From positions 14,684,896 to 14,748,895 of the forward strand of contig OZ024857.1 in the NCBI GenBank assembly GCA_964017155.1: 64,000 nt of DNA. The letters run 5' to 3'. The notes below the pieces were generated by a model that saw only the letters and a program-made list of their open reading frames with translations, made no database searches and was not told the origin of the DNA. A program made the translations under genes and the position numbers. Origin of the DNA: Oasisia sp. SBJ-2009. Its lineage: Eukaryota > Annelida > Polychaeta > Sabellida > Siboglinidae. Of the stretch, positions 23,001 through 34,994 are shown piece by piece. Position 1 is the first letter of the stretch. Each line of letters starts with the position of its first letter.

Positions 23001-24700
23001 AGTCGGACACATTGGACCAGCAACTCTGGGCCACAAGTACTGCATTGAAGGGAGGCGGGGGCCATGTTCATTTCACAGCGTAATTCTTTCAGTACAGTGT
23101 ACCCAAAAACCTCAGCTGCAGCATGGGCAAAAATATCTTTCTTAATTCTGACTGACACCCTATGCGTGTGTATTTCACACCTAACGTGCCAATCTAAAAA
23201 CAATTATTCATGTTTACCATAACAGCCACCTACATAGTGACCCAAGGCGACAATTTGGGAAACTTGTGACGCAGATTTGTGATAAAAATCAATATTTGTT
23301 TGATAATATTGAATTTAATTTGGCACGTTCGGCATAGTTCTAATTGCCTATAAATTTATAATAAATTATCAATGGCACCGAGCCAACAAGCTATTGTATT
23401 TGACAAGATGCAGCCCCTTAGTGTGATCTGGGAACTAATTACTTTTTGATACAATTGTTTGGATGTTAAATTGATTTAACGGTTTTTAATAAGCCAATTT
23501 GGTGGGGTTAGGGTTTTTGCACAAGGTTAAATATTGGTGGCATTTTACGGATGCACTTAAATTATTAACCAGGTGATTAATATCACCCCAGCTACTGTTT
23601 GTTTGTCATGCAATTTCGACATTATTTTAAAAATAAAGTTTTTTTGAATTAATAAGCAGGCATATTACGAACTACCCTAATGGAAATTGGTCTAGACAAC
23701 AAACAATATTTAACATTAAAATAATTATATCTTATTTTTCCGAAACATTGTTGTGTCCGTCTTTTGGTTAAGATTACATAAGCCACCTAATGACTTGTGG
23801 GGGTTAGATGAAGGACGGTATTTTATGCGGATCGTGGGAAATGTGGGTTTTGTCCCTCGCTGCGGGGTTCTACGTTCGCTTTGAAGATCAATTATACAGA
23901 TCACATTGCAGAGTGCAATAATCAGCTTAAACGATCGTAGAAAACAAACCTGCCCTTGGTGGCACGCCAACACATGCTTGTCAAGACGTGACAGCGCCAC
24001 TGAACTTCTCACGTGAGGGGATTCTGGGAACATTTACGTGGACGACTTGACAGACAAAGCTTATTAGTGCCCCCTTGGGACAGGAGGAGGAAGCTTGTTG
24101 TCATGGCTGTGGTTGTGGCTGTGGCTGTGGCTGTGGCTGTGACGCCCACGCACACTCAAAGCAGTCGGCGTGTGCGTGCGGTAAAAGGGCCTGGAAATCC
24201 ACGAAAATCGACGTGTTAGCCTGGCAAGATTGAAGGCCCCAGAAGGGTGGAGTTATTGGGGATTGCCTCGAATCGCGTAAAAAATACCCGTCATGTATCA
24301 GCTGCCTGCCTGGATGATCAACGGATACCTCGGCGTCTTGTTAATTCGTGAACTTTAGCTTTTGTTTCTTCTCGCGTACTGTAGCTATAAGTTAAATGGA
24401 ATGTGGGTAGTGCTGGTAAGTCAGCAACTGATGAGGTGTTTGTGTCGATAAATGCATCATTCCTGTTTGTTTTGCAATAGATTAGTAGGTTTGTAACAGC
24501 CGGGTTATATAGCATCATAGGAATTACACTGCTATATCAAATAAAGACCGTACCCTTTGATTTAAATAAATTACATAAGTAACATGCATTGCACGTGACA
24601 TGTTATTTATGTAAAAGTTGTTGATGCTGTTGTTGGCATTGCGTTATCCAAAGACCCAACCACCCATCAAAAAGGATGGGTAAAGTCCATTTTGGACAGG
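19573..24700. other. First part of the long intron, no exon seen
   Basis: AT-rich sequence with a (TA)n stretch at about 20038-20075 and a short GGCTGT run near 24108-24138. A 94-residue Cys-containing frame at 22919-23203 on the minus strand has no recognisable family. Confidence 0.5.
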
Positions 24701-24718
24701 TAGAAAATTTATACAAAT

Positions 24719-24734
24719 GTATACATGAATTGTA

Positions 24735-24798
<64 letters not shown>

Positions 24799-24838
24799 AT
24801 ACATAGATGTCAATATATACACTATAATTCATGTATAC
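24719..24838. repeat. Hairpin with (TA)n loop
   Basis: Arms GTATACATGAATTGTAGTGT and ACACTATAATTCATGTATAC are almost perfectly complementary and enclose a long TA microsatellite. Confidence 0.85.
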
Positions 24839-26039
24839 ACATATGTGATATATCCATTTTCAAACCAACATTTGGACCCTGTGTAAAGAAAGACCTGGTT
24901 GTTATGTCCATGACTAATCACAAATCCTGACAGCACAAACCTGGAGAGGAAGTTATATATGTACATTCACTCACACTTCAGAGTTCAGGCGACCACGAAC
25001 AGTCTTACTTGCGGTGAGTAATATTGGAATTGTGGAAACGACAAGAAGGATTACAGCTCTTGCAAACACCACGTCGCCTGAGGTGACAAACTTTATCCAG
25101 CGAAAGATAATGTGGTGCACCGCAAGACAAAATGCCAATGGCAGATTGACAGTGTTTTTATTGATTTTAAAATAGACCCTGTAAAGATGGTTGAAATGAG
25201 AGATAAATTGTTTTTTTTGTAAATATAACACCCACAAAAACAGGTTGGTTTGTCTTTCAATATTTTGACCGACGAACTGTCTCGGATTTCGTCAGCAGAT
25301 GAACCAGTCAAAACATTTAAAGTTTTATTTATGGTGTTGTGAAATGTATATCCAAAATGCCAGAATGGAAATTATCAAGCCTTCAAGGATTGCAAAATGA
25401 GTGGAAACTTCTGTGAATTGTGTACTCCCTGTTTTTACTTCAGAGGTATTAATTTAATGAATTTCCTTCAACAGGACTTGCAACCACACATGACACAGTT
25501 TAGCGTAAAGATGTTATGGTTAAGCTTTAGAGACCACGTTTTCAGATCTGCACAAATTCGAAACAGCAATTGGTTTTGCATATCTGAATAGTTGCGAGTG
25601 AATCTCAGTTGTCCGAATTTGCATAATGTTACAAAGCAATCATGCGTGCAGTCATGCAGTGGTTACGCACGCACGCATGCATGCACATATGACACTGGTT
25701 GTTGTTATTGTGGTAGCGATGACGTATCAAGTATTCTAACAGCGTGTAAACTCTACGCTTACTGTCAGCAATACTGTCGACAACCGTTAGTCATGTTTGG
25801 AACAGGATCATTTGTTTGGCGACTGACAAAGCAGCACTCTTGACTGAGTTCTCCTGGAGTTAATGTGTCCAGCTCAATACCATATGTTTGGGAGCTGACA
25901 GGGCAAGACGCCAGTAGTAGGCCATCAGAGTAGTAATGTCACACTGTGACTTGGCCAGGGAGATAATGAATCAGTCAAGTGTACAGAGTGAGTCAATGTA
26001 TACACACTGACAGACAGACAACTGTTGTTTTTGCTTGGG

Positions 26040-26053
26040 TGGGGGGGGGGGGG
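26040..26053. repeat. Poly(G) run
   Basis: Uninterrupted run of about 13 G on the plus strand. Confidence 0.9.
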
Positions 26054-26246
26054 CGTAAATACCCATGTCATGGTAGATCTTTACAATGTAGTGGAAATAG
26101 GTTAAACAGTATGTTCCAAGATGTCAATGTATCCAACCATGCCCATGTTAAAGTTGTTATTGCTTTAGTTACTTGCCAGTTTAAAGTTATACAAAAACGG
26201 CATGCTGCTAAGTTTAATAACAAGCTGACCTTATAATGATATCAAC

Positions 26247-26247
<1 letters not shown>

Positions 26248-26313
<66 letters not shown>

Positions 26314-26315
26314 TA
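26248..26315. repeat. (TA)n microsatellite
   Basis: TA repeat with one interruption (ACAT). Confidence 0.95.
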
Positions 26316-26319
26316 TAAT

Positions 26320-28520
26320 TAAATGGTACTGGAAGAGTTTTGAAAGAATCACACTCTACACTTTATGCAGTGGTAGTCAATTATTACAATAGGTTAAACT
26401 TTGGTTTCACTTGGTTCATACAGGTAAACGCATTTGGTGAATATTTTTATACACACCATGTTCAGTTAGTGTAGAGTGTCTTGTATTTTGTAGTGACACA
26501 GGGAAATAGGAAAATGGTATAACTATAAATTTCCAAATAAAATCATTCTTTACCACAACACATTTATACCACAACAATCACCATCGGCTGCATATAATTG
26601 GATAATTGATAGCACAAGGGTGTTTTGTTGTTAGAACAGTTATAACTTCCATATACCACTGTCGCTGCAAAGTCGTAGCTATGTCCTTCATTTTATTGTA
26701 TTTTTGCAGTCAATTTTAGATTTTCACAGTCACTTCAGAACATTTCTGCAGCTTGCAGCTGTTTCCATTGGGCTGATTGCTGGTGTAGTTGGTGTCATTT
26801 TGCGTCGTTCTGCAGATAACTGTCACAATGAGCATTGACACTGACACCATGGAGACCAATGTGACACAAAGTCCGACAGCCATTGTCCATGTACAATTGA
26901 TATTTTCGGTCCGTGCTAATCCCTGTCATGTCTGTCACCTTTGTGTGTTATAGGAATTTCATTTCCATGCCCTTGTCAGTGATGTAAAGTTGTCATTGAT
27001 CAACAAATATGTCACACCTAGTAATTGTCTTCCTATTGATGTTCGTAGCGTTGACATTCTACAGAAATGTCATGCTGGCACTAGGATGCAAATTAAATGG
27101 AAATGTTAGATGACAGCGACTGTTTCTAGGTTCAGCAGCTTTGCTTTCAGCTGTGTTTGTGTTGTGTAGATATGTATTCATACTTTATTCACGTGTCATT
27201 TAATGCGCATAACCTTTTATACAGGGCAATCATTTTCATTTATGCACAAACCAATGAAATCTCAGGTCTGAAATGGAAAAATATGCCATACAAACAAAAT
27301 TCACCCATAGAATTCAATTATGTGATGGTATAAAACTCCCCGTGACATTTAAAAAATTATTAGAATAATATTTCTCTGATCTGTAATCTTGCTTGCATCA
27401 CTTTCAGAGATGCATCCAAAGATACTATTTTGTGTGTGTTATCATTGCAAATTAGTAGATTTAAATGTAAAGTACATCTATTTGAACATCTATGCCAGAA
27501 GCAGATCCACATTTGCAGTGTAATTTTTCAATTTGTGTTGCTGTTTAAAATACATGCAGGATGCAATTCAATCTAACATGAATATCTTATATTTGACAGT
27601 CACTATATATATTTTGGATGCAGGATATTTTTCCAGTTGAATAATCTATGTTTTATTGTCTGAGCCTAAAAAAAATATATATACAGGTCTTCAAACAGAT
27701 TTAGTCTATTTATAAACTAAAAAATGTACATCAATTGTAATACATACACACTCTGATAAAAATTAAATATATTTTATTCATCCTTACGCCTTTCACCAGG
27801 ACGACACTAATAGTGATCCTGGAGACAATTTTAAATCATCCGTGTGCCGAGTTATTGAGTGCATTTGGTGCGTAATGAAGGAAATATCATCTGCATATTT
27901 CGACCGAACCTTTTCTCTATTCTCAATCACTAAGCCACAACATGCAAACTTCAGTCACAAACCTTTGGCCACGGCTGACGCTAGGCAATGTTTATTTTTG
28001 GCCATAATTCAGGTGTTTTGCATGTTGCGTGCTTACACCATTACTGCAGAGGGAAACTGGTCGTGGGCTCCTTGGGTACAAATATTACAATGCATAATGC
28101 GAATGTCATTCACTGCATGCTGGTGTGTGTCTTAGTGTGACGTCAGGCGATACTCTTGAAGGTTGTAAATGGCGACTGTGTCAAAGACTTGTGTACTGTC
28201 CCTAAGCTACGAAATGCTAAAATTAAGCACCAGGGCATAAAAAAATGCCCAGTCACAATCCGTGTGCAGGCATGCGTGACTGGACCATAGTGGATCAATA
28301 TTTAATAACGTGTTGATGATGCTACGTTCGATAATCACACTCGTGGTCTAACCACAATCTGCAGAATGCACAGCTTGAAGATGATAAACAGTGAATTGAT
28401 GCTGGAGCAAGAGTGTGTATGGTGTATATATACATACTGAAAAGGTTAACTGTGTACCCCGTATTTCTTGTTTTATGTTACAGTTGCCACAAACTAGGCC
28501 AAGGTTATGTTGTTTTAACG
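26320..28520. other. Intron sequence, nothing recognised
   Basis: AT-rich sequence without repeats I can define; the 97-residue frame near 27842 has no recognisable features. Confidence 0.45.
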
Positions 28521-28526
28521 AGTAAC

Positions 28527-28614
28527 GTGATTGATATGTCATTACAGACAGTTGTAAATTATTTATATCTAAGTTAGCAAAATAGTTTGTTTCTTGTGCA
28601 CTATACGTAATATA

Positions 28615-28656
<42 letters not shown>

Positions 28657-28905
28657 CGTATAGTGCACAAGAAACAAACTATTTTCGATATATATATATA
28701 TATATATAGATATATAAATAGATATATCATGTATAGTGCACAAAAAACAAATATATATATATATATATCATGTATAGTGCACAAGAAACAAATATATATA
28801 TATACACTGTATATATAAAAAGATATATCATGTATAGTGCACATGCTATTTTGCTTACTTAGACATAAATAATTTACAACTGTCTGTAATTACATATTGA
28901 TCATG
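28527..28905. mobile_element. Large inverted repeat with internal tandem copies
   Basis: Outer arms carry ATTACAGACAGTTGTAAATT on the left and AATTTACAACTGTCTGTAAT on the right, extended by TTATAT/GTCTAAGT(T/A)AGCAAAATAG. The interior has alternating (TA)n runs and four copies of TATAGTGCACAAGAAACAAA or its complement. It resembles a palindromic MITE inserted in, or expanded by, TA repeats. Confidence 0.8.
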
Positions 28906-28907
28906 TT

Positions 28908-28969
28908 ATAAGAATTAACACATTTGTTTACACATTTTGGAATAAGATATATTTGTTTACACACACATC

Positions 28970-29054
<85 letters not shown>

Positions 29055-29113
29055 GTGTGTGTAAACAAATATATCTTATTCACAAATGTGTAAACAAATG
29101 TGTTAATTCTTAT
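28908..29113. mobile_element. Second large hairpin with (TA)n loop
   Basis: Arms of about 65 bp match: ATAAGAATTAACACATTTGT with ACAAATGTGTTAATTCTTAT, and AAGATATATTTGTTTACACA with its complement. They enclose about 75 bp of TA repeat. It starts almost directly after the preceding hairpin. Confidence 0.85.
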
Positions 29114-29124
29114 TTATGTTCTTA

Positions 29125-29900
29125 TTGGGTCACTGACAGCAAACTAAAGTTAAATGCAGACACCATTGAGTTTCTTAGCATTGATATCCCAGTTCAGTGC
29201 AGTAAACTAGATGGTCTTTTTCCAACATGTATCCAGAAACAAAACTTCACACCATGGAATATGACCTTTGATCACAACTTCATCTATAGACAACATAAAG
29301 TTATATCTAAAAATGTTTCAAACATAACACGTCGCTAAAACTATCGCAAAAGCTCTAGTTAGTAGTAAACTTGATTACTCTAATTCTCTCCTTCACAATA
29401 TTACCAGGAAATACATTGATAAACTTCTGTGTGTCCAGAATTGTTTGGAAAGGGTATATTTACCAGTCTCCTCCTATGTCTCACTCGGAGCCATTCCTAA
29501 GATCACTGCATAGGCTCCATCAAGTTTAAGATATGTGCAATCACCTCCCTAGTTCTATCATCTAAACAACCGTTATATTTGCTCTCAATGCTCAAGCCAG
29601 CAAGACAACAGACAGCTCCAGTCGTCAAGCTCAAATTTACTTGCTATTCCCAGAGACAAGGCAGAGGCCGCAACTCAACAGTTGCCGCGCCGACCCTGGA
29701 ATACATTTCATGACAGTATTAAATCAGCAGAAAATGTTATTACATTTCACCATCATCTGAACTGAAAACCTATCTTTAATCTCACCTATACCCCCCAGCG
29801 TCTTAGCACACTCATCCAATGTGTTGACAACCTTTGCTCTTCTCTTGACTACAAGAATGCTTAATCCACCAGTTTTGTTACATCCCTGAGGATATTGGCA
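29125..29900 (+). mobile_element. Decayed LINE reverse-transcriptase fragment
   Basis: In pieces on the plus strand: VTDSKLKLNADTIEFLSI, SSKLDYSNSLLHNITRKYID, KLLCVQNCLERV and WNTFHDSIKSAENVITFHHH. These match the ordered RT/C-terminal blocks of CR1/jockey-type LINEs (NKLKLN..KTEFL, SKLDYCNSLL, LQ.VQN..AR, WNSLP). There are many frameshifts and stops. The active-site part is absent, so it is 5'-truncated and dead. Confidence 0.85.
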
Positions 29901-30198
29901 CAAGAGAAGATACTTATTTATTATTATTTTATTACTTTGTAATTTTTAACACATCCAGTTGATGTGAGTCAATGGAGCTACAAGTTATAGGATTGTAGAG
30001 TTTCAGGTTGCATTTTATTTGTTGTTCTAGGATAGTTAACTGCAGAAAGTGTACGTGTAATGTTTAGTATCTTGCTTCAGCTTCAACTAATAATTATCAT
30101 CTACCATTATGAGTGAGAATGAATACAAAAACTTGTTTTGAAAGTTAGCTAAACAATATTTATCAATTTATGTTGGGTTGGTGAAATAAAAATAATCC

Positions 30199-30642
30199 GT
30201 CTATCCATCCATCCAACCACTCAACCACTCATCCATCCATCCATCCACCCATCCATCCATCCATCCATCCATCCATCCATCCATCTTTCCACCTTTCCAC
30301 CTTTCCATCCATCTTTCCATCCATCCATCCACACATCCATCCATCCATCCATCCATCCATCCATCTTTCCATCCATCCACCCATCCATCAATCAATCAAT
30401 CAATCCATCCATCCATCCATCCATCCATCCATCCATCCACCCACCCACCCACCCACCCATCCATCCATCCATCCATCCACACATCCATCCACACATCCAT
30501 CCACACATCCATCCACCCACCCACCCATCCATCCATCCATCCATCCACACATCCACACATCCATCCACACATCCACACATCCACACATCCATCCACACAT
30601 CCACACATCCATCCATCCATCCATCAATCCATCAATCCAACC
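30199..30642. repeat. (CATC)n microsatellite with CACA/TTTC interspersion
   Basis: CATC units with CACC, CACACATC and TTTCCA variants. Minus-strand frames read as WMDGWMDG repeats and are spurious. Confidence 0.97.
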
Positions 30643-30879
30643 AATAATTCATCACACAGAATAAATGCACCAGCTTTTGCACTGATTGACTCCCAAGACT
30701 TTATTGCAATTTATCGCTCTATACTTTGTCTACTCATTCATAAAGGCAATCATCTCTGGATTATGGCTTTCACTTGCTAACTCTCCATGTGAGCACCATC
30801 TAGGGATTTATTTTATTACAGTGGATCATATAAAGTTATTGTATCTAACATAATAGACCCTCCTGTGAATAACCTGGGG

Positions 30880-31050
30880 TTCATTTCATTAACATTGTTA
30901 AAGAGCTCATCATATAATGCCAACTTTCCTCTTTAAAATTCACTCCTTAACAGTAGTATTATCAATCGGAAACTGTCAACACAGGACGTGCCAACAGGAT
31001 ACTTTCTTTGGTGTGTCTCAGATATAACATCTTCAGTGATACAACATTGG
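30880..31050 (+). repeat. Interspersed repeat family B, copy 2
   Basis: Contains AAACTGTCAACAC, GACGTGCCAACAGGATAC and GGTGTGTCTCAGATATAACA, collinear with 48840-49125. The (CATC)n array ends about 200 bp to its left. Confidence 0.6.
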
Positions 31051-31473
31051 CTTCAGGTCTTTGCCTTGTTGAAATGATCCCCTGATAGTTTGGAGGATAT
31101 CTAACAATGTAGGGCACAAAAACAGAAGGGTGAGTTCTGTGAAACTATTTCGAAACAAATCAGAAGACTGCTGCAGGATATATGAACAAACAGAGAATTT
31201 GACATGTTAACAACTTTCAAACGGACGAATGGAATTTTATTACACCTATAATTACATGTACATATTATAAATTAATTGAGTGTATATTTTATGTTGAAAT
31301 ATCTTTGAAAGCTCACAGCAACAATAGACTTTTATGTTGCCATTTGGCTGAAGTGCAAGAGGACATTAGTGACGCTAGAACAAACTATGTGCTTTTTAGT
31401 TTGGGTATTTAATCAATTTGATGTATAAATTTGGGATGCTGCAACAGAGAATATTCTTAACATTCTGTTGCAC

Positions 31474-31551
31474 TCCATCCATCCATCCATCCATCCATCC
31501 ATCCATCCATCCATCCATCCATCCATCCATCCATCCATCCATCCATCCAAC
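31474..31551. repeat. (CATC)n microsatellite, about 19 perfect copies
   Basis: Uninterrupted CATC run. The sequence after it (CAATTACTCACACA, then AGGACTTTATT) resembles the flank of the 30.2-30.6 kb array (CCAATAATTCATCACACA, then AAGACTTTATT), so the two arrays may be duplicated copies. Confidence 0.95.
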
Positions 31552-34500
31552 AATTACTCACACAAGGAAATGTCCAAAATTGTGCTCTATTTCAATCTCA
31601 GGACTTTATTACCTTTTAGCGCTGTATACTTTGTCCCTTTAATATGTTTTTATAAAGGTAATAATCTCAGAGTATTTGTCTCAAACACTGTTCGTTTGAC
31701 AAAGCTTTATTAATAAAATAATGGTTTCAATGGCTCTCTTTTCTGTGTATATTCCAAGACGTTTGTTATCCAACCCACACAGTTGGTCCACTGTTATTCT
31801 TATTAGCTCTCATATGCCAGTTTTTAGTGTCATGTTACTCACAATAACATTGTTTTCATAAGATGCCTCACAACTACATCTACATGTTTTACGTAACAGC
31901 ATCAACAAATATCCATGATTTTCATGTCATATTAAGTGTGCATGTGTATCTCTACTAATGCACTCATTATTAATAAAAATAAATTGTTGTGTCTTCAACA
32001 ATGTTTTTTCTAGTAAATTACGATTATTATATCTAAATTTTTGCTGTTAATGGTTAATTTTTATTAATACTATTAAATGCTTAGTTGCCTTTTTGTCCCC
32101 GAGACATTAAAGAAAACCAAAAGGTAACTGGGTGGGTCGAAGTAGTTAAAAATATTTACAACAACAGTTAATTAGTGTTTTAATTATCACCAATAATATC
32201 TTGTATCCAGCCCTAAAAGTATTTTTAATAGCATCCATAAATTGAACATGAACACAAGTTACTTTTCAACATGAGTTACAACTGTAATTATATATCAGTT
32301 AATGATTTATTTGGTTGGAATGCAAAATCAGGTGTCAGAATGTAATTAGTGTCTGATAATGAGGAAGGGGAAGGAAATGAAACTCAGGGATTAAACAAAT
32401 TGATTTTTTTCCAATGTGGCACAGATCTACTTTATCAGGTGAGGTTCGTTTTAGGTTATATGCAGAATATTAACTACTACCTGGATTACACCAGTAATGA
32501 TCCTCCCATAATTAACCTGAACATTTCTGATGCATCAACCAAAGTGCTGGACAGAAATTAAACACGAAAAGATCCCGTTAAACGTGAAAAACAAAACAGC
32601 AGTTTCAAAATCAAGGCACAGGTGTAATTAATTTTGAATTAATGATTTATTTGAGACGACTGCAGGATGAAGTGCCAGACTGAAATCAGCGCCAGGCAAC
32701 TGAAGAGATGCAGGAAGATATCGGTGTTTAAAAATAGTTTGCTCTGATCTGGTGGTGCTTGCAAATCACACAAACAGATGCTTCACTGAATCAGGAGATT
32801 GATTGAAAACTCACATGTCTGAAGTCACTCATGCGTAGCATGGACATGCGTGACCGACCAAGGTCTGGTGTGCTTGCTCAGAAAGTGGAGGAAGGCGTTT
32901 TGCAGAATGTGTTTAGGCCACTTTGGCAGGAACATTCATATTCAGGGAGAGTTTGTTTGTTTTTGTGTTGTAATAGCTCTTGATTGATGTGTTTATCTGA
33001 GGGTCTGAACAATGCAATATTAGTACCTTGTGTAGCATTGAGACCTCAATGTAAGCAGAGGTCTAGATGCCGTATGTATTTCTATGTTACGGTGTGAAAT
33101 ATGATGCAGTGCTTATGATAGTCTTTTATGCAGCATGTCTTGACATATAAATATAGAATGTTTTGTTAGTTGTGATGGTAACAATGCATATGCCACCAAG
33201 ACCAACACAATGACCATGACAGCAATGACATCACCAATGTCATTTATACATTAAACATTTGTCAAAAAACTAAAGTGCAGGTCAAGATAAAGGCACAGCT
33301 TTTGACAAATACTAAATCGTCTTCACTCTAACTTGCCAAAAAACACCTCTCCTCTGATACACCATGACAGCTCTTTCATCACGCAGCAATTTATTCATTT
33401 TAATAGTATACCTCTCCAGAAACATTACACGCCAAATATGATGCTGGCAGTGCAGCAAACTAACTGATGTTGTTGCTGTGAAATTGTACGGTAATTTGAT
33501 CAGTGTAAATGAATTGTAAACAAATAAAACAAACAATGTCAAACCTTTCAAGAAGGTGAGAGGTGGAGGGGTGGGGTAGTGGAGATGGAATCAATGAAGG
33601 AAAAAAGACAAAATAGGACCACTATTTGGGCCTTCCAGATATTTGATGTTTTCTAATGTCTATTGCAAGAGCTTTGAATGGATTGGGAAAGGAGTGGGGA
33701 ACACGACTACAAGACACAGGGAACTGGATATGACTGGTGGCGACAGCAATGCAAGAACTGAGTGAGGGGTAGAAAAAGAACAGAAAACAGAAATTGAAAA
33801 CCAGCATCACTGCGAGTGTCATCCTGTATGCACAAAGAGAAGAGCAGAAAAATAGTGTGTCATTGTGGATATACAAAAGAAAGAGGAAAACTACACAGGG
33901 CTTGAGATGTGCATGCAGACCAAAATGTGGTTTAACTGACAGAGTTCCAGAATTTCCAGTTCAGTTAGCCAATCTGTGGGGCAGCCATGCATGACTGTTG
34001 TCACATTCGATGACAATATTGTCACGATCGGCTGTTTCCGTGCCATACCTGGATAGGAGAATTGTTTACATGTATGTGTGCATCAAGCACGCATGTTTGC
34101 ATGCTAGGTAAAACATCATGCTATTTACCAGGTTAGTAAAATATGCATGAATGCTAGAGGTTGACGACTTAACATGATGATTACCACTGTACTTGTTCAC
34201 ACTCTGTATATTGATGGGTAGAGAATGTGCATTAGGGTATTGCATCTGCCAATTATATAATAACATTTGATGAGGTTGGGGCCCTACGTGTGACACAGTG
34301 CAACAGTGATGTGTTTTTGAATAAATTATGTCGATGTAGGTTTTTGAACGTGTTAATGTTAGCTTAGAGAATTCAGTTAACTCTCCATATGAAGGACATT
34401 GTCATGGATTGTCATTTGGGTTAAAACATGGCAGAGGAAAATATTGGCACCCTATGGTAAAATCAGTTTATTCTGAAAGCTGAATGTTACGGAAATATGA

Positions 34501-34832
34501 ATACGGATACCAAATAAAAATATAAATTCTTGCTTGAGGCTAAGTCTCACAGAGTAAATGAGTGACGCAGCAATTTGATTTATCATCCATTCTGTTGACA
34601 ACTAATCGTTCTGGCTAAACAATATCGTGACAGTACTAGTTCCGAGACAGCAGGAAGCTAATATTCCAGCCAGTGCTTCAGAAAACTTATTTGTGGGCAT
34701 CATAGACGGGTTTATTTTAGTGCCACTGGCAACAGAGTTTCACTCTGACACACGACACTGACACTGAAGATGTTGACTGTCTCCCCCAGTCTCTAGCATG
34801 ATGTCACTCCTACACTTCCAACCCGCACATAC
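31552..34832. other. Intron sequence, no gene recognised
   Basis: AT-rich sequence with only short frames and no clear repeat. Confidence 0.45.
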
Positions 34833-34969
34833 ACCACTGTCCAGCTTCAGTTGTCATGGGCGTGCTTCCTGTGGCGTACCACAACAGCAATCCATCCATC
34901 ATGCTCGTCTCAGTGCCAGGGCATGTTGGTGCTGAGGTATTCATTGCATGTTGCCACTGCCAGAATTAG
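34833..34969 (+). repeat. Left copy of ~135-bp direct repeat flanking the 26-bp minisatellite
   Basis: Shares CACTGTCCAG, GTTGTCATG, CAGTGCCAGGGCA, GGTGCTGA and CCAGAATTA-type blocks in order with 37926-38060. Confidence 0.75.
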
Positions 34970-34994
34970 GACTCAACTTTCTCCTGTGGTCAAA

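Noticed and set aside
22919..23203. Minus-strand 94-residue frame with several Cys
   Set aside because: The Cys spacing matches no zinc-finger or transposase pattern I know and no flanking exon signals fit.
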